The notes under the pieces are model-generated. The model was not told the DNA's origin and searched no databases. It saw only the letters and a program-made list of their open reading frames with translations. Both the position numbers and the translations under genes were made by a program. This document shows positions 5,757 to 13,689 of a DNA stretch of 31,669 nucleotides, one piece after another; within the stretch, counting starts at the first letter, position 1, and each line of letters begins with the position of its first letter. The DNA is from DASUPK01 sp046732465 (GTDB taxonomy: Bacteria; Actinomycetota; Thermoleophilia; Solirubrobacterales; 70-9), in NCBI GenBank assembly GCA_046732465.1, contig JBKPND010000021.1:1-31669 (forward strand), in the 5' to 3' direction.

Positions 5757-8661
5757 GCCGGCTGACCCGCTCCAGCGGGATCAGGAACGACTCGTAGGCG
5801 GCGCCGGTCGCCTGCTGCAGCCCGATCTCGCAGGTGCGGTTGCTGCACATGTAGGCGTCGTAGCGCCTCCCGGCCAGCTCCGCTGCCTCATCGGAGGTGG
5901 CCGACCCTGTGAGCTCCGGGTGCAGCAGGCCCCGGTCACCGGCCATACCGCAGCAGGTGGCGCCGATCGGGACCTTGACCTCGTCGGCGATCGCCTCGGC
6001 GACGGCGCGCAGCTTCCGCTCGACGCCGAGCACCCGCGCCGAGCAGGGCGGATGGAGTGCAGCGGAGCCGAGTCTCTGGGAGATCTCCAGCTCCGGCAGG
6101 AGCCGGTCGTGGACCCAGTCGACCGAGTCGAGGATCTCGAGCTGCGCGTGGCGCTCGCGGTTCTCATCGCTCAGCCGGGGGACGACGTCCTCGCCGAGGC
6201 CGAGAGCGCAGGAGCTCGCGTCGATGACCACCGGCAGCTCTCCGCCCTCGCTCCAGCGCCACAGCGCCTCGACCGTCGAGTTCGCCATCCAGTCCCCGCC
6301 CCGCTGGTAGCCCTTCGAGTCCCAGGGGACGGCGCAGCAGCGTCCGGCGATCCGCTTCGGGATCCAGACCGGGAGCCCGGCCCGGGCCGAGACCGTGACC
6401 ATCGCCTCGCGGGCCGTGATCCCGGATCCGCCCTCGCGGGGCTCGCCGAAGATGCGGTTGATGCAGGCCGGCATGTAGAGAGCCGCCGCCCCGGCGCGGG
6501 AGGTCCTCGGCGGTTTCGCGGGGGCGGGACTCGGCATGTCGTCGCGCCAGGAGGCGATCTTCTCGTCGCTGACCACGCTGCGGAGGGCGCGGGACCCGGC
6601 CCGCATCGGGAATCCGGACAGTCGCCCGGCACGGAGCGTCGCCCTGGCGATTCGCTCGACCGCGGACCAGTGCCGGGCGGCGCGCAGCCCGAGCTGCTCG
6701 GCGCGGGGTGTGCGCTGGCGGACGCGGAAGTCCTTGATCAGCTTCCCGGTGTCGATCCCAAGCGGGCAGGCGATCGCACAGGTGCCGTCGGCGGCGCAGG
6801 TCTCGATGCCGTCGTATTCGAACTGCTGGATCAACGCGTGGCGGACCGGTGAGTCGCCGCCCTGCCGGGCGATCTCGCGGCGGATCACGATCCGCTGGCG
6901 GGGAGTGGTGGTGAGCTTGCGGCTCGGACAGACCGGCTCGCAGAAGCCGCACTCGACGCAGGTGTTCACCACCTCCTCGATCTCCGGCGTCGTCTTCAGG
7001 TTTCGCAGGTGGACGCCCGGATCGCGGTTGAGGAGCACCCCCGGCGAGAGCACGCCGTCCGGATCGGCGAGCGCCTTGACCCGCCACATCAGCTCGGTCG
7101 CCTTCGGGCCCCACTCCCGCTCGACGTAGGGCGCCATGTTGAGGCCGGTGCCGTGCTCCGCCTTCAGTGAGCCGTCGTACTTGTCGAGGATCAGCTCCAC
7201 GAGCTTCTCCATGAATGCCTCGTATCGCTCCGTGTCCTCCTCCTTGGAGAAGTCGGGCGTCAGCATGAAGTGGAGGTTCCCGGCCGAGGTGTGGCCCGCT
7301 ACGCCGGGCAGGAAGCCGTGCTCGGTGAGCAGCGCCTGGATGTCGCGCGCCGACTCCGCGATCCGCTCGGGCGGGACGCAGACGTCCTCGATGATCAGCG
7401 AGGTCCCGGGCGCCCGGAAGCGGCCGATCAGCCCGTGCAGCCCCTCGCGGACGGTCCAGGAGACCTCGATGCGCTCCGGGTCGCGGGTGAAGTCAGGCGG
7501 CTTGATCAGCTCGTGCTCGGAGAGGATCTCCTCCGCGCCCGCCACGAGCCTCTCGAGCTCGTCGTCGGTCTCCGCGCCGAACTCGACCAGGAGCGCCGCC
7601 GACGTGGGCGGCAGCTCCAGCCAGTCCTGCGGCGCGCCGGCGATGTTCTGGGCGGCGACCATCAGGGCGGGCGCGACCATCAGCTCGACGGCGGTCGCCC
7701 CGGACTCGACCAGCGCCGGCACCGGCTCGGTCGCCGACTCGATGCCGTCGAAGTGGAGCCACGAGACCGTCGTCCTGGCCGGCTTCGGCACCGTCTCGAA
7801 GACCGCCTCCGCGATGAAGCCGAGCGTCCCCTCCGATCCGATCATCAGGCGGCGGAGGATCTGGACCGGCTCCTCATCGTCGAGAAAGGCACAGAGCCTG
7901 TAGCCGGTGGTGTTCTTGATCCGGAACTTGCTCCGGATGCGCTCGCTGAGCTGCTCGTCGGCGCGGATCTCGTCGCGGATCTCGGCCAGGCCCTGGGCCA
8001 GGTCGGGCTCGGCCTCGGCGAAGCGCTCTGCCGCATCGGAGGCCGCCGTGTCGATCACCGTCCCGGAAGGCAGCACGATGGTCAGCGAGCTGACCGTGCT
8101 GTAGGAGTCGGCCACCACGCCGCAGCGCATTCCGCCCGAGTTGTTGGAGAGAACGCCGCCGACGCAGGCGATGTCGGTGCTGGCCGGGTCGGGGCCGAGC
8201 TTCCGGCCATGCGGCGCGAGCACCCGGTTGGCGTGGCCGAGCACCGTTCCCGGCTTGACGCGGGCGCGGGCGCCGTCCTCCAGGACCTCCACCCCGCTCC
8301 AGTGCCGCCGCACGTCGACGAGGATGCCGTCCGTCTGCGACTGCCCGTTGAGGCTGGTGCCGCCCGCGCGGAAGGTGACCGGAACGCCACTGCGCTTCCC
8401 GTAGGCGAGCACCTTGGAGACGTCCTGGGCGTCGCGGGCCATCACCACCGCCTTCGGCAGCAGCCGGTACGGGCTCGCGTCGGAGGCGTAGCGGACCAGG
8501 TCGATCACCCGGGTGAGGACGCGATCCTCGCCCAGCAGCCCGATCAGCTCGCTGCGCAGCGGCTCCGGCGTCCCCCAGGCGAGCTCGTCCGGCACGCGGT
8601 CCTTTGCCGGCTCGTTCCCGTTGGGCGCGATTCGCTCGGCGTCGGGAGCGAGGAGATCCAT
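5749..8661 (-). CDS. FAD-linked oxidase with C-terminal Fe-S/CCG domain (YdiJ/GlcD-GlpC type)
   Basis: This 970-residue protein fuses a D-2-hydroxyacid dehydrogenase flavoprotein to an iron-sulfur and heterodisulfide-reductase-like module. The FAD-binding PCMH fold spans about 65-295 (FRAGGTSLNGQSQTDG, VGGVLSNNSGGMRCG, GSEGTLGFIAEAVFE). The FAD-oxidase C-terminal domain spans about 310-545 (HTSAGNLHF, EHGTGLNMAPYVEREWG). Two ferredoxin-type clusters follow: CVECGFCEPVCP (568-579) and CAADGTCAIACP (622-632). The tail carries CCAVPWDSKG (775-784) and CCGMAGDRG (903-911), the CCG-type motifs. E. coli YdiJ, a D-2-hydroxyglutarate dehydrogenase of about 1000 residues, has the same order; D-lactate or other 2-hydroxyacids are alternatives. 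It likely passes electrons to quinone. A TAGGCT box 6 bases before the ATG and no Shine-Dalgarno sequence point to leaderless expression. Confidence 0.93.
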   Translation of the reverse strand: MDLLAPDAERIAPNGNEPAKDRVPDELAWGTPEPLRSELIGLLGEDRVLTRVIDLVRYASDASPYRLLPKAVVMARDAQDVSKVLAYGKRSGVPVTFRAGGTSLNGQSQTDGILVDVRRHWSGVEVLEDGARARVKPGTVLGHANRVLAPHGRKLGPDPASTDIACVGGVLSNNSGGMRCGVVADSYSTVSSLTIVLPSGTVIDTAASDAAERFAEAEPDLAQGLAEIRDEIRADEQLSERIRSKFRIKNTTGYRLCAFLDDEEPVQILRRLMIGSEGTLGFIAEAVFETVPKPARTTVSWLHFDGIESATEPVPALVESGATAVELMVAPALMVAAQNIAGAPQDWLELPPTSAALLVEFGAETDDELERLVAGAEEILSEHELIKPPDFTRDPERIEVSWTVREGLHGLIGRFRAPGTSLIIEDVCVPPERIAESARDIQALLTEHGFLPGVAGHTSAGNLHFMLTPDFSKEEDTERYEAFMEKLVELILDKYDGSLKAEHGTGLNMAPYVEREWGPKATELMWRVKALADPDGVLSPGVLLNRDPGVHLRNLKTTPEIEEVVNTCVECGFCEPVCPSRKLTTTPRQRIVIRREIARQGGDSPVRHALIQQFEYDGIETCAADGTCAIACPLGIDTGKLIKDFRVRQRTPRAEQLGLRAARHWSAVERIARATLRAGRLSGFPMRAGSRALRSVVSDEKIASWRDDMPSPAPAKPPRTSRAGAAALYMPACINRIFGEPREGGSGITAREAMVTVSARAGLPVWIPKRIAGRCCAVPWDSKGYQRGGDWMANSTVEALWRWSEGGELPVVIDASSCALGLGEDVVPRLSDENRERHAQLEILDSVDWVHDRLLPELEISQRLGSAALHPPCSARVLGVERKLRAVAEAIADEVKVPIGATCCGMAGDRGLLHPELTGSATSDEAAELAGRRYDAYMCSNRTCEIGLQQATGAAYESFLIPLERVSRPS

Positions 8662-8667
8662 GGCGGC

Positions 8668-8673
8668 AGCCTA
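8668..8673 (-). promoter_or_regulatory. -10 box (TAGGCT) of the FAD/Fe-S oxidase gene
   Basis: A TANNNT hexamer ends 6 bases before the ATG and there is no ribosome-binding site, which fits a leaderless transcript. Confidence 0.45.
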
Positions 8674-8753
8674 AGTCAGCGAGGGCGGGTAGACCGTCCT
8701 GAATTACGCGTCCCATGCCCGCACTGGGCAGGACAGTCGCTGTCGCGGCGGCC

Positions 8754-9191
8754 TCAGACCGTTTGCACGCTCGCCCCAGGGAGCGCCGCCGGCAGGTCCT
8801 CCACCCCAGTCTCGAACACGGCGTGCGGCGTGCCGGCCGCACACCAGACCCGGTCGAACCTCCGGAGCGACTCATCGACGAGCGTCGGCAGGTCGGAGTC
8901 GTGTGCAAGCGGCGGGACGCCCCCGATGGAGAAGCCGGTGGCGTCGCGTACCTGTTCCGCACTTGCGGGCTCGCCGTCGATCCTCGTCACTCGGCGATCG
9001 CCGGCACAGAGGATCACGGTCGGCTCGCCATCGACCATGAAGACGAGGGACTTGACGATCTGACCCACCTCGCACCCACAGGCCGCCGCGGCCTCGGCGG
9101 CGGTTCGGGTGGAGTCGGGTAGGTCGACGACGTCGACCTCGAGGCCGCGCTCCCGGAGCCGCTCCTGGACCCTCGCCGCGGTCGGGTGCAT
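8754..9191 (-). CDS. YbaK/ProX-type aminoacyl-tRNA deacylase
   Basis: This 145-residue single-domain protein is of the YbaK/EbsC family, which hydrolyses mischarged tRNAs such as Cys-tRNA(Pro) in trans. Visible family features are the N-terminal helix TAARVQERLRERGLEVDVVDLP, the conserved lysine in QIVKSLVFMVDG, the ILCAGDRRV strand and the glycine-rich GFSIGGVPPLAH loop. Family members are 150-180 residues, so this is a compact one. Its ATG has a TAGGTT box 9 bases upstream, inside the end of the SnoaL-like gene that precedes it on the same strand with a 12-base gap. It may therefore have both operon and private expression. The exact tRNA substrate cannot be read from the sequence. Confidence 0.88.
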   Translation of the reverse strand: MHPTAARVQERLRERGLEVDVVDLPDSTRTAAEAAAACGCEVGQIVKSLVFMVDGEPTVILCAGDRRVTRIDGEPASAEQVRDATGFSIGGVPPLAHDSDLPTLVDESLRRFDRVWCAAGTPHAVFETGVEDLPAALPGASVQTV

Positions 9192-9200
9192 CAGCCGGAC

Positions 9201-9206
9201 AACCTA
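9201..9206 (-). promoter_or_regulatory. -10 box (TAGGTT) of the ybaK-like gene
   Basis: A TANNNT hexamer ends 9 bases before the ATG and overlaps the stop codon of the upstream SnoaL-like gene. Confidence 0.35.
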
Positions 9207-9623
9207 GGTCGCCAAACCCGCTGCCCGAAACGCATCGTCAGGCTCCGGGAAGTCCTGGACGCTAACGATTCTGCCCTGACGCAACGTGTACAGGTAAGCG
9301 AATCGATTGGTGGAGATCTCGGCCTCGCTGTCCTTCGGGCGCATCCGAAGCTCGAGAACCGCGAGAACACGGTGTTCACCTGCGTCGATGCACTCGTGCA
9401 CCTCCACATGAACCTCGTCAAATGGGGCCATCAGCTCCTCGACAGCGCGTCGCGCCTGGTCGAATCCGCGATGAACGCGGAAGTCCGGGCTCTCGCGACC
9501 CTCCTGGCTGGCGATCTCGAAGACGACCGCGGGGTCACACGCCGAATACAGCGCCTCCCAATCGCCACTCTGGTTGAACGCCTCGAGCACCCCGCGGATG
9601 ATTTCGACGTTCTCGCGCGACAC
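9204..9623 (-). CDS. SnoaL/NTF2-like small protein
   Basis: This 139-residue protein has the NTF2-like cone fold signature. It starts with an amphipathic helix (MSRENVEIIRGVLEAFNQSG), then DWEALYSACDPAVVFEI, an RGFDQARRAVEELM helix and a series of strands ending in AYLYTLRQGRIVSVQDF. Such proteins bind or isomerise small hydrophobic molecules, or have no known activity; nothing here fixes a substrate. The start is a GTG with GGGAG 6 bases upstream. It lies between the ThDP decarboxylase-like gene and ybaK on the same strand with gaps of about 15 bases, so the three may share a transcript. A second SnoaL-like gene closes the oxidase operon at 23614. Confidence 0.75.
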   Translation of the reverse strand: MSRENVEIIRGVLEAFNQSGDWEALYSACDPAVVFEIASQEGRESPDFRVHRGFDQARRAVEELMAPFDEVHVEVHECIDAGEHRVLAVLELRMRPKDSEAEISTNRFAYLYTLRQGRIVSVQDFPEPDDAFRAAGLAT

Positions 9624-9638
9624 CTCGTCTCCCGGTGA

Positions 9639-11234
9639 TCAGAACAAAGCCATGCCAGGTGCGACGGGAACCTCGACCAGCTCCGGCTCCGTCGAGCCGA
9701 TCGCGGCCGTGAGCGCGTCCTGCAGCTCATCCCGTGCGGAGACCTGCTTCGAAGAGACGCCGTAGGCCTCGGCGACCTTCGCCACCTCCAGCGCCGGGAG
9801 ATCGAGGCCTGGAGCTCCCTGCACCTCCTCGATGTCGGCGAACCACTTCAGGATCGAGTACTCCTCGTTGCGGAGGACCAGGAAGGTCACCGGCACGTCG
9901 TACGCGGCAGCGGTCCAGAAGCCGGTGATCGCGTACTGCGCCGATCCCTCCCCGAGAACGCAGACGACCGGCCGGTCGGGCTGGGCCAGCTGCACCCCGA
10001 GCGCCGCCGCGAGCCCGAAGCCAAGCCCGCCGCCCGCGCCGAAGTAGTAGCTGCCCGGCCGTGAGATACGCAGCTGGTTGCGGAGCGAGAGCGTGCTCGA
10101 CGGGGACTCGAGAACGACGATGCCATCGGCGGGGAAGACCTGGGCGAGGGTGTTCTGGACCATCGTCGGGGTGAGCGGATCGGTCTCCTCCCCGGCGGTC
10201 GGCTCCGGCAGCGGATCCGGCTCCCCACGGTTGGCCTCGCCGACCTCGTCCAGGAGCGCCCTCAGCGCCAGCGCGGGGTCGGCGAGAATGACGTCGCCCA
10301 TCGGCGCACGCGCCGCCTCGTCGGGGTCGCTGGTGATCGCCACCAGGGAGGCGCCCTCCGGCAGGAGGGGGCCGGGGATGTAGGGGTAATAGGGGAAGAC
10401 CGAGGAGCCGATCACCAGGATCAGGTCGCGGCCCTTGAGGGTCTCGGTGACGGGGCCGATCGCCGGTGGCAGGACGCCCTGGAAGAGGGGATGTCCCTCT
10501 GGGAAGCCGAGTCGCCCGCCGCCGGGGGCGGGCGACGCGAACACCGGCAGCTTCTGCCGCTCTGCCAGGACGACCGCGTCTTCCCAGGCGCCGGCGGCGT
10601 CGATGTCGGGGCCGGCGACCAGCACGGGGTTGCTCGCCGCGGTGAGCCTCTGGGCGAGCGACTCGATCGCGGCCGGGTCCGGCCCCATGCGCGGCTCGGC
10701 GATCCGCTCGACCACGTGCCCGGACTCGGCATCCGCCTCCTCGGTCCAGTCGTCCATCGGCAGCGAGACGAAGGTCGGCCCCTTCGGGGCGAGCGAGGCG
10801 GTGTGGATCGCCCGGGCGAGAGCATGCGGGACGTCCTGCGCGCGCGGCGGCTCGAAGCTCCACTTGACGAACGGATGGACGACGCGCGTGGCGTCCCGGT
10901 TGGTGAGGTTCGCCTGCATCGTGATGTGGGCGCGGACCTGCTGGCCGGCCGTCACCACCACCGGAGAGTGATTCGCCTGCGCGTTGAAGATCGCTCCCAT
11001 GCCGTTGCCGACACCGGGCGCGGTATGCAGGTTGACGTGGGTGGGCTTGCCGGAGGCCTGCGCATAGCCGTCCGCCATCCCCACCGCCACCGCCTCCTGC
11101 AGCCCGAGGACGTAGCGGAAGTCGTCGGGGAACTCGGCCAGCATCGGCAGCTCGGTCGAGCCCGGGTTGCCGAAGATCGTCGTCATCCCGTGCTCCCGGA
11201 AGAGCTCGAACGCCATCTCGCGGACCGTGCTCAT
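9639..11234 (-). CDS. Benzoylformate decarboxylase-like ThDP enzyme
   Basis: This 531-residue thiamine-diphosphate enzyme aligns along its whole length with Pseudomonas putida benzoylformate decarboxylase as I remember that sequence. S26 (FGNPGSTELP), E47 (LQEAVAVG) and H70 (NLHTAPGVGNGMG) fall at the same residue numbers as the known active-site residues. The ThDP/Mg motif starts GEGSAQYAIT and ends RNEEYSILK. The second active-site histidine (H281 in the Pseudomonas enzyme, in VFRYHQY) is a tyrosine here (Y283, in VFPYYPY), so the preferred reaction may differ. The open frame extends 42 codons further upstream, but homology begins at MSTVREMAFELF. A TAGGGT box lies 7 bases before that ATG. 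A mandelate or aromatic 2-keto-acid role is inferred; no pathway partners are adjacent. Confidence 0.85.
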   Translation of the reverse strand: MSTVREMAFELFREHGMTTIFGNPGSTELPMLAEFPDDFRYVLGLQEAVAVGMADGYAQASGKPTHVNLHTAPGVGNGMGAIFNAQANHSPVVVTAGQQVRAHITMQANLTNRDATRVVHPFVKWSFEPPRAQDVPHALARAIHTASLAPKGPTFVSLPMDDWTEEADAESGHVVERIAEPRMGPDPAAIESLAQRLTAASNPVLVAGPDIDAAGAWEDAVVLAERQKLPVFASPAPGGGRLGFPEGHPLFQGVLPPAIGPVTETLKGRDLILVIGSSVFPYYPYIPGPLLPEGASLVAITSDPDEAARAPMGDVILADPALALRALLDEVGEANRGEPDPLPEPTAGEETDPLTPTMVQNTLAQVFPADGIVVLESPSSTLSLRNQLRISRPGSYYFGAGGGLGFGLAAALGVQLAQPDRPVVCVLGEGSAQYAITGFWTAAAYDVPVTFLVLRNEEYSILKWFADIEEVQGAPGLDLPALEVAKVAEAYGVSSKQVSARDELQDALTAAIGSTEPELVEVPVAPGMALF

Positions 11235-11241
11235 CGCGCGG

Positions 11242-11247
11242 ACCCTA
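11242..11247 (-). promoter_or_regulatory. -10 box (TAGGGT) of the ThDP decarboxylase gene
   Basis: A TANNNT hexamer ends 7 bases before the ATG and there is no Shine-Dalgarno sequence. It supports the start at 11234 over the longer open frame. Confidence 0.45.
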
Positions 11248-11395
11248 TGCGGTTCAGCGCGCTGCGGACCTGCTCGTTCGTCCGTCCATGCCACCCGTCC
11301 CCGCCGTCCACCGCCCTCAAGGTACGACCCGACGCGCTCGACGGACACCGAAGGGCGCACGGCAGGGAAGCCGCGCGCATGACACGGAGGTCACG

Positions 11396-11701
11396 GTGAA
11401 GAACAGGACGAAGGCAATTGCGACTGCCGGCACGGCCGCGGTCGCTTACCTCGCAGCCCTCGCACCGGCTGGACAGGCAGCGACCGTCTGCAACGAAGCG
11501 GAGAACTCTCATCGGGGCGGCTACGAGGTCTCCAGCGGGATCGTCGATCCGGTGCCCCCGGCCTTCCTGCGCGGCTCGCAGATGCGGGTGGGCAAGGACG
11601 ACTCGGCCGGGCTCGACCACGCAGCCGACCGCTCGCCGGCGCTTCGGCAGTGCGCTCCCGAGGGCGACGGCGACGGTGGTGGGGGCGACCTCCCGACCTG
11701 A
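11396..11701 (+). CDS. Small secreted protein, unknown function
   Basis: This 101-residue protein starts at GTG 11396 with a perfect GGAGG 5 bases upstream. Its N-terminus is a classic signal peptide: KNRTK, then a hydrophobic stretch, then AGQAAT as the likely cleavage site after about residue 28. The mature part is short, with one cysteine just after the cleavage site (TVCNEAE) and another near the end (LRQCAPEG), so one disulfide is possible. It ends in an acidic, glycine-rich tail (GDGDGGGGDLPT). I do not recognise a family. It stands alone on the plus strand between two minus-strand genes and converges on dinB. Its longer open frame upstream of the GTG is not supported by a ribosome-binding site. 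Confidence 0.65.
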   Translation: MKNRTKAIATAGTAAVAYLAALAPAGQAATVCNEAENSHRGGYEVSSGIVDPVPPAFLRGSQMRVGKDDSAGLDHAADRSPALRQCAPEGDGDGGGGDLPT

Positions 11702-11723
11702 GCATCGCTTCAGGCGGGTCGCC

Positions 11724-12899
11724 TCAGACCTGGGTGAAATGGCGAGGCGTTGAAGGCCCAGTCGAGCCCCGCCTGATCGCCTGATTCCCGAAGCGCTCGC
11801 GGATCTCGTCGATCGCGAGATCGAGAGCGGGATCGAGCCGCGGCTCGAGCGGCAGCTCGAGCTGCGCCTCGTCGCTGAGGTTGGCCACCGCGATCCCGAG
11901 GAGGGTGATGCCGCGTCGCTCGATCAGGGGCCTGGCAGCGTCGAGCAGCGTCCGGCCCGCCGCCAGGATCGCGCCGGTTCCCGCGGTTGGGTGGGGCAGG
12001 GTCCGCGAGCGCGTGGCCCGCGAGAAGTCGCGGAAGCGGAACCGAAGCGTGACGGTCCGACCGGCACGGTTCGCGGCCCGCGCCCGGCGCGTCACCCGGT
12101 CGACCAGGGTGACCAGCAGGGCGTCCAGCTCCGTCCCGGACTTCCCCCCGCCGGCGAACGCCGACTGGGTCCCGATCGAGCGCCGCCTCTGGCCACTGCG
12201 GACGCGGCGCGGGTCGCGGTTGTGCGCGATCGCGTGCAGGTGCCGGGCGGCATGGGAGCCGAGGAACATCGCGAGCTCTGATTCGTCCCGGCGCCCGAGC
12301 TCTCCGATGGTGCTGATCCCGTGCGCGCGGAGCTTGTCCGCGGTGATCTCGCCGACTCCCCAGAGGGCCTCGACCGGCAGGGGTCTCAGGAACGCCGTCT
12401 CCCGATCGGGCTTGACGACGAGCAGGCCGTCGGGCTTCGCGGCGCGACTCGCCATCTTGGCGAGCACCTTCGTCCGGGCGACGCCGACGGTGACCGCCAG
12501 GCCGACTCGCTCGCGCGCCCTGCGCCGCAGCCGCTCGGCGATCTCACGCGGGCTTCCCGAGATCCGCTCCAACCCGCGCACGTCGAGGAACGCCTCCTCG
12601 AGCGACATCCCCTCGACCAGCGGTGCGGTCTCCTCGAACAGGTCGAACAACGCCCGGCTCGCCTCCGTATAGGCGTCGAAGCGCGGCGGGACTACGGCGG
12701 CGTGCGGACACAGTCGGCGCGCCCGGCCGCCGCCCATTCCACCGTGGATCCCGTAGGCGCGCGCCTCATAGCTCGCCGCCATCACCACGCCCGCCCCGAC
12801 GATCGTGGGCCGGCCGCGCAGGTGCGGATCGTCCCGCTGCTCCACCGAGGCGAAGAACGCGTCGGCGTCGGCGTGCAGGATCGAAGCCGCCCCGGACAC
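11724..12899 (-). CDS. dinB: DNA polymerase IV (Y-family translesion polymerase)
   Basis: This 391-residue error-prone polymerase copies past damaged bases. The palm motif LHADADAFFASVE supplies the first metal ligand (D11) and the steric-gate aromatic (F16). ASYEARAYGIHGGM and PPRFDAYTEAS follow. The second catalytic motif reads MSLEEAFLDV, with E101-E102 where the family normally has Asp-Glu. Helix-hairpin-helix motifs lie in LWGVGEITADKLRAHGI, and the little-finger domain follows. QLELPLEP near the C-terminus is a good beta-clamp-binding motif. The GTG start overlaps a perfect LexA-type box, so SOS control is very likely. No ribosome-binding site is present, which fits leaderless expression. 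Confidence 0.93.
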   Translation of the reverse strand: MSGAASILHADADAFFASVEQRDDPHLRGRPTIVGAGVVMAASYEARAYGIHGGMGGGRARRLCPHAAVVPPRFDAYTEASRALFDLFEETAPLVEGMSLEEAFLDVRGLERISGSPREIAERLRRRARERVGLAVTVGVARTKVLAKMASRAAKPDGLLVVKPDRETAFLRPLPVEALWGVGEITADKLRAHGISTIGELGRRDESELAMFLGSHAARHLHAIAHNRDPRRVRSGQRRRSIGTQSAFAGGGKSGTELDALLVTLVDRVTRRARAANRAGRTVTLRFRFRDFSRATRSRTLPHPTAGTGAILAAGRTLLDAARPLIERRGITLLGIAVANLSDEAQLELPLEPRLDPALDLAIDEIRERFGNQAIRRGSTGPSTPRHFTQV

Positions 12900-12912
12900 G
12901 AACGTATGTTCG
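12899..12912 (-). promoter_or_regulatory. LexA (SOS) box at the dinB start codon
   Basis: CGAACGTATGTTCG fits the Gram-positive/actinobacterial LexA consensus CGAAC-RNRY-GTTCG at every position. It overlaps the first base of the dinB GTG. A TTGACC -35-like box lies at 12930-12935 on the same strand. An AACATA -10-like hexamer would sit inside the box, so bound LexA would block the promoter of a leaderless transcript. Confidence 0.8.
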
Positions 12913-12950
12913 CATCACGGTGCGGATCAGGTCAAGTCGGACCGACCAGG

Positions 12951-12980
12951 TTTAACTCCGACCGCGGCCGCGGGTAAGTT
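12951..12980 (+). promoter_or_regulatory. Candidate promoter of the 13021 membrane-protein gene
   Basis: TTTAAC (12951-12956) and TAAGTT (12975-12980) are 18 bases apart. They would give a leader of about 35 bases carrying AGGAGG at 13011-13016. Confidence 0.35.
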
Positions 12981-13020
12981 CGGGCCGACAATCGGCTTTG
13001 GGGCAAGCGAAGGAGGCGAG

Positions 13021-13668
13021 ATGGGTACACCGCGACGCGATTTCTGGACGCCGACCGCCGGGATCCTGGCCGCGATCACGTTCCTCGTCGGAGTGACCAT
13101 GGTTTCGAACTCACCCGACAGCGACGACAACAACGCGCAGATCATCGCGTGGTACGCGGACCACGGGCACCGGGTCACCGTGATCGTGGGCGCGTTCATC
13201 CTCGCCTTCTGCGGACTGTTCCTGCTCTGGTTCGCCGCCGGCCTGCGGCAGCGGCTTCGCGTGGCGGAGGGGCCGGAGGGAAGGCTCTCGAACGTGGCGC
13301 TCGGCGGAGCGGTTCTCTGCATCGGGATGTTCTGGGCGGGCGCCTCCCTACTCGCCGCGATTCCGGCGGGCGAGTCCCTCGGCGGCACCACCGCGCTCAC
13401 CGTGTCCGATGTCGGCCGCTACCTCCCGCAGGCCGGATTCGGCGCGATCCTGCTGTTCTCGATGTTCGGCGCCATTGCCATGATCGACGCGACCTCGGTG
13501 GTGATCTGGCGCACCGGGGTGCTACCCCGCTGGCTGGCCTGGCTCGGCTTCATCTGCGGCGTGGTGCTGCTCTTCGGCGTGATCTTCCTGCCGATGATCG
13601 CGTTGCCGATCTGGCTGATCGCGGCGAGCATCGTGCTCTACCGGGAGCCGGCGGGCGCAGCTTCCTGA
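13021..13668 (+). CDS. Multi-pass membrane protein, unknown function
   Basis: This 215-residue integral membrane protein has about six hydrophobic segments. The first is in TAGILAAITFLVGVTMVSN, then VIVGAFILAFCGLFLLWF, a paired set near ALGGAVLCIGMFWAGASLLA and GFGAILLFSMFGAIAMID, and two C-terminal helices. A loop after the first helix (SNSPDSDDNNAQIIAWYADH) is polar and acidic, like the extracytoplasmic loops of DUF4386-type and related actinobacterial proteins; I cannot name a family with certainty. The start is fixed by AGGAGG 4 bases before the ATG; the open frame upstream of it is a shadow. It is divergent from dinB across 120 bp, but there is no sign that the LexA box controls it as well. 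Confidence 0.75.
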   Translation: MGTPRRDFWTPTAGILAAITFLVGVTMVSNSPDSDDNNAQIIAWYADHGHRVTVIVGAFILAFCGLFLLWFAAGLRQRLRVAEGPEGRLSNVALGGAVLCIGMFWAGASLLAAIPAGESLGGTTALTVSDVGRYLPQAGFGAILLFSMFGAIAMIDATSVVIWRTGVLPRWLAWLGFICGVVLLFGVIFLPMIALPIWLIAASIVLYREPAGAAS

Positions 13669-13689
13669 CCTGACGGAGACTCGGCGGGC

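Noticed and set aside
11234..11360. N-terminal extension of the ThDP decarboxylase (42 more codons)
   Set aside because: The extra residues have no family match. The alignment with residue numbers S26/E47/H70 and the TAGGGT box fix the start at 11234.
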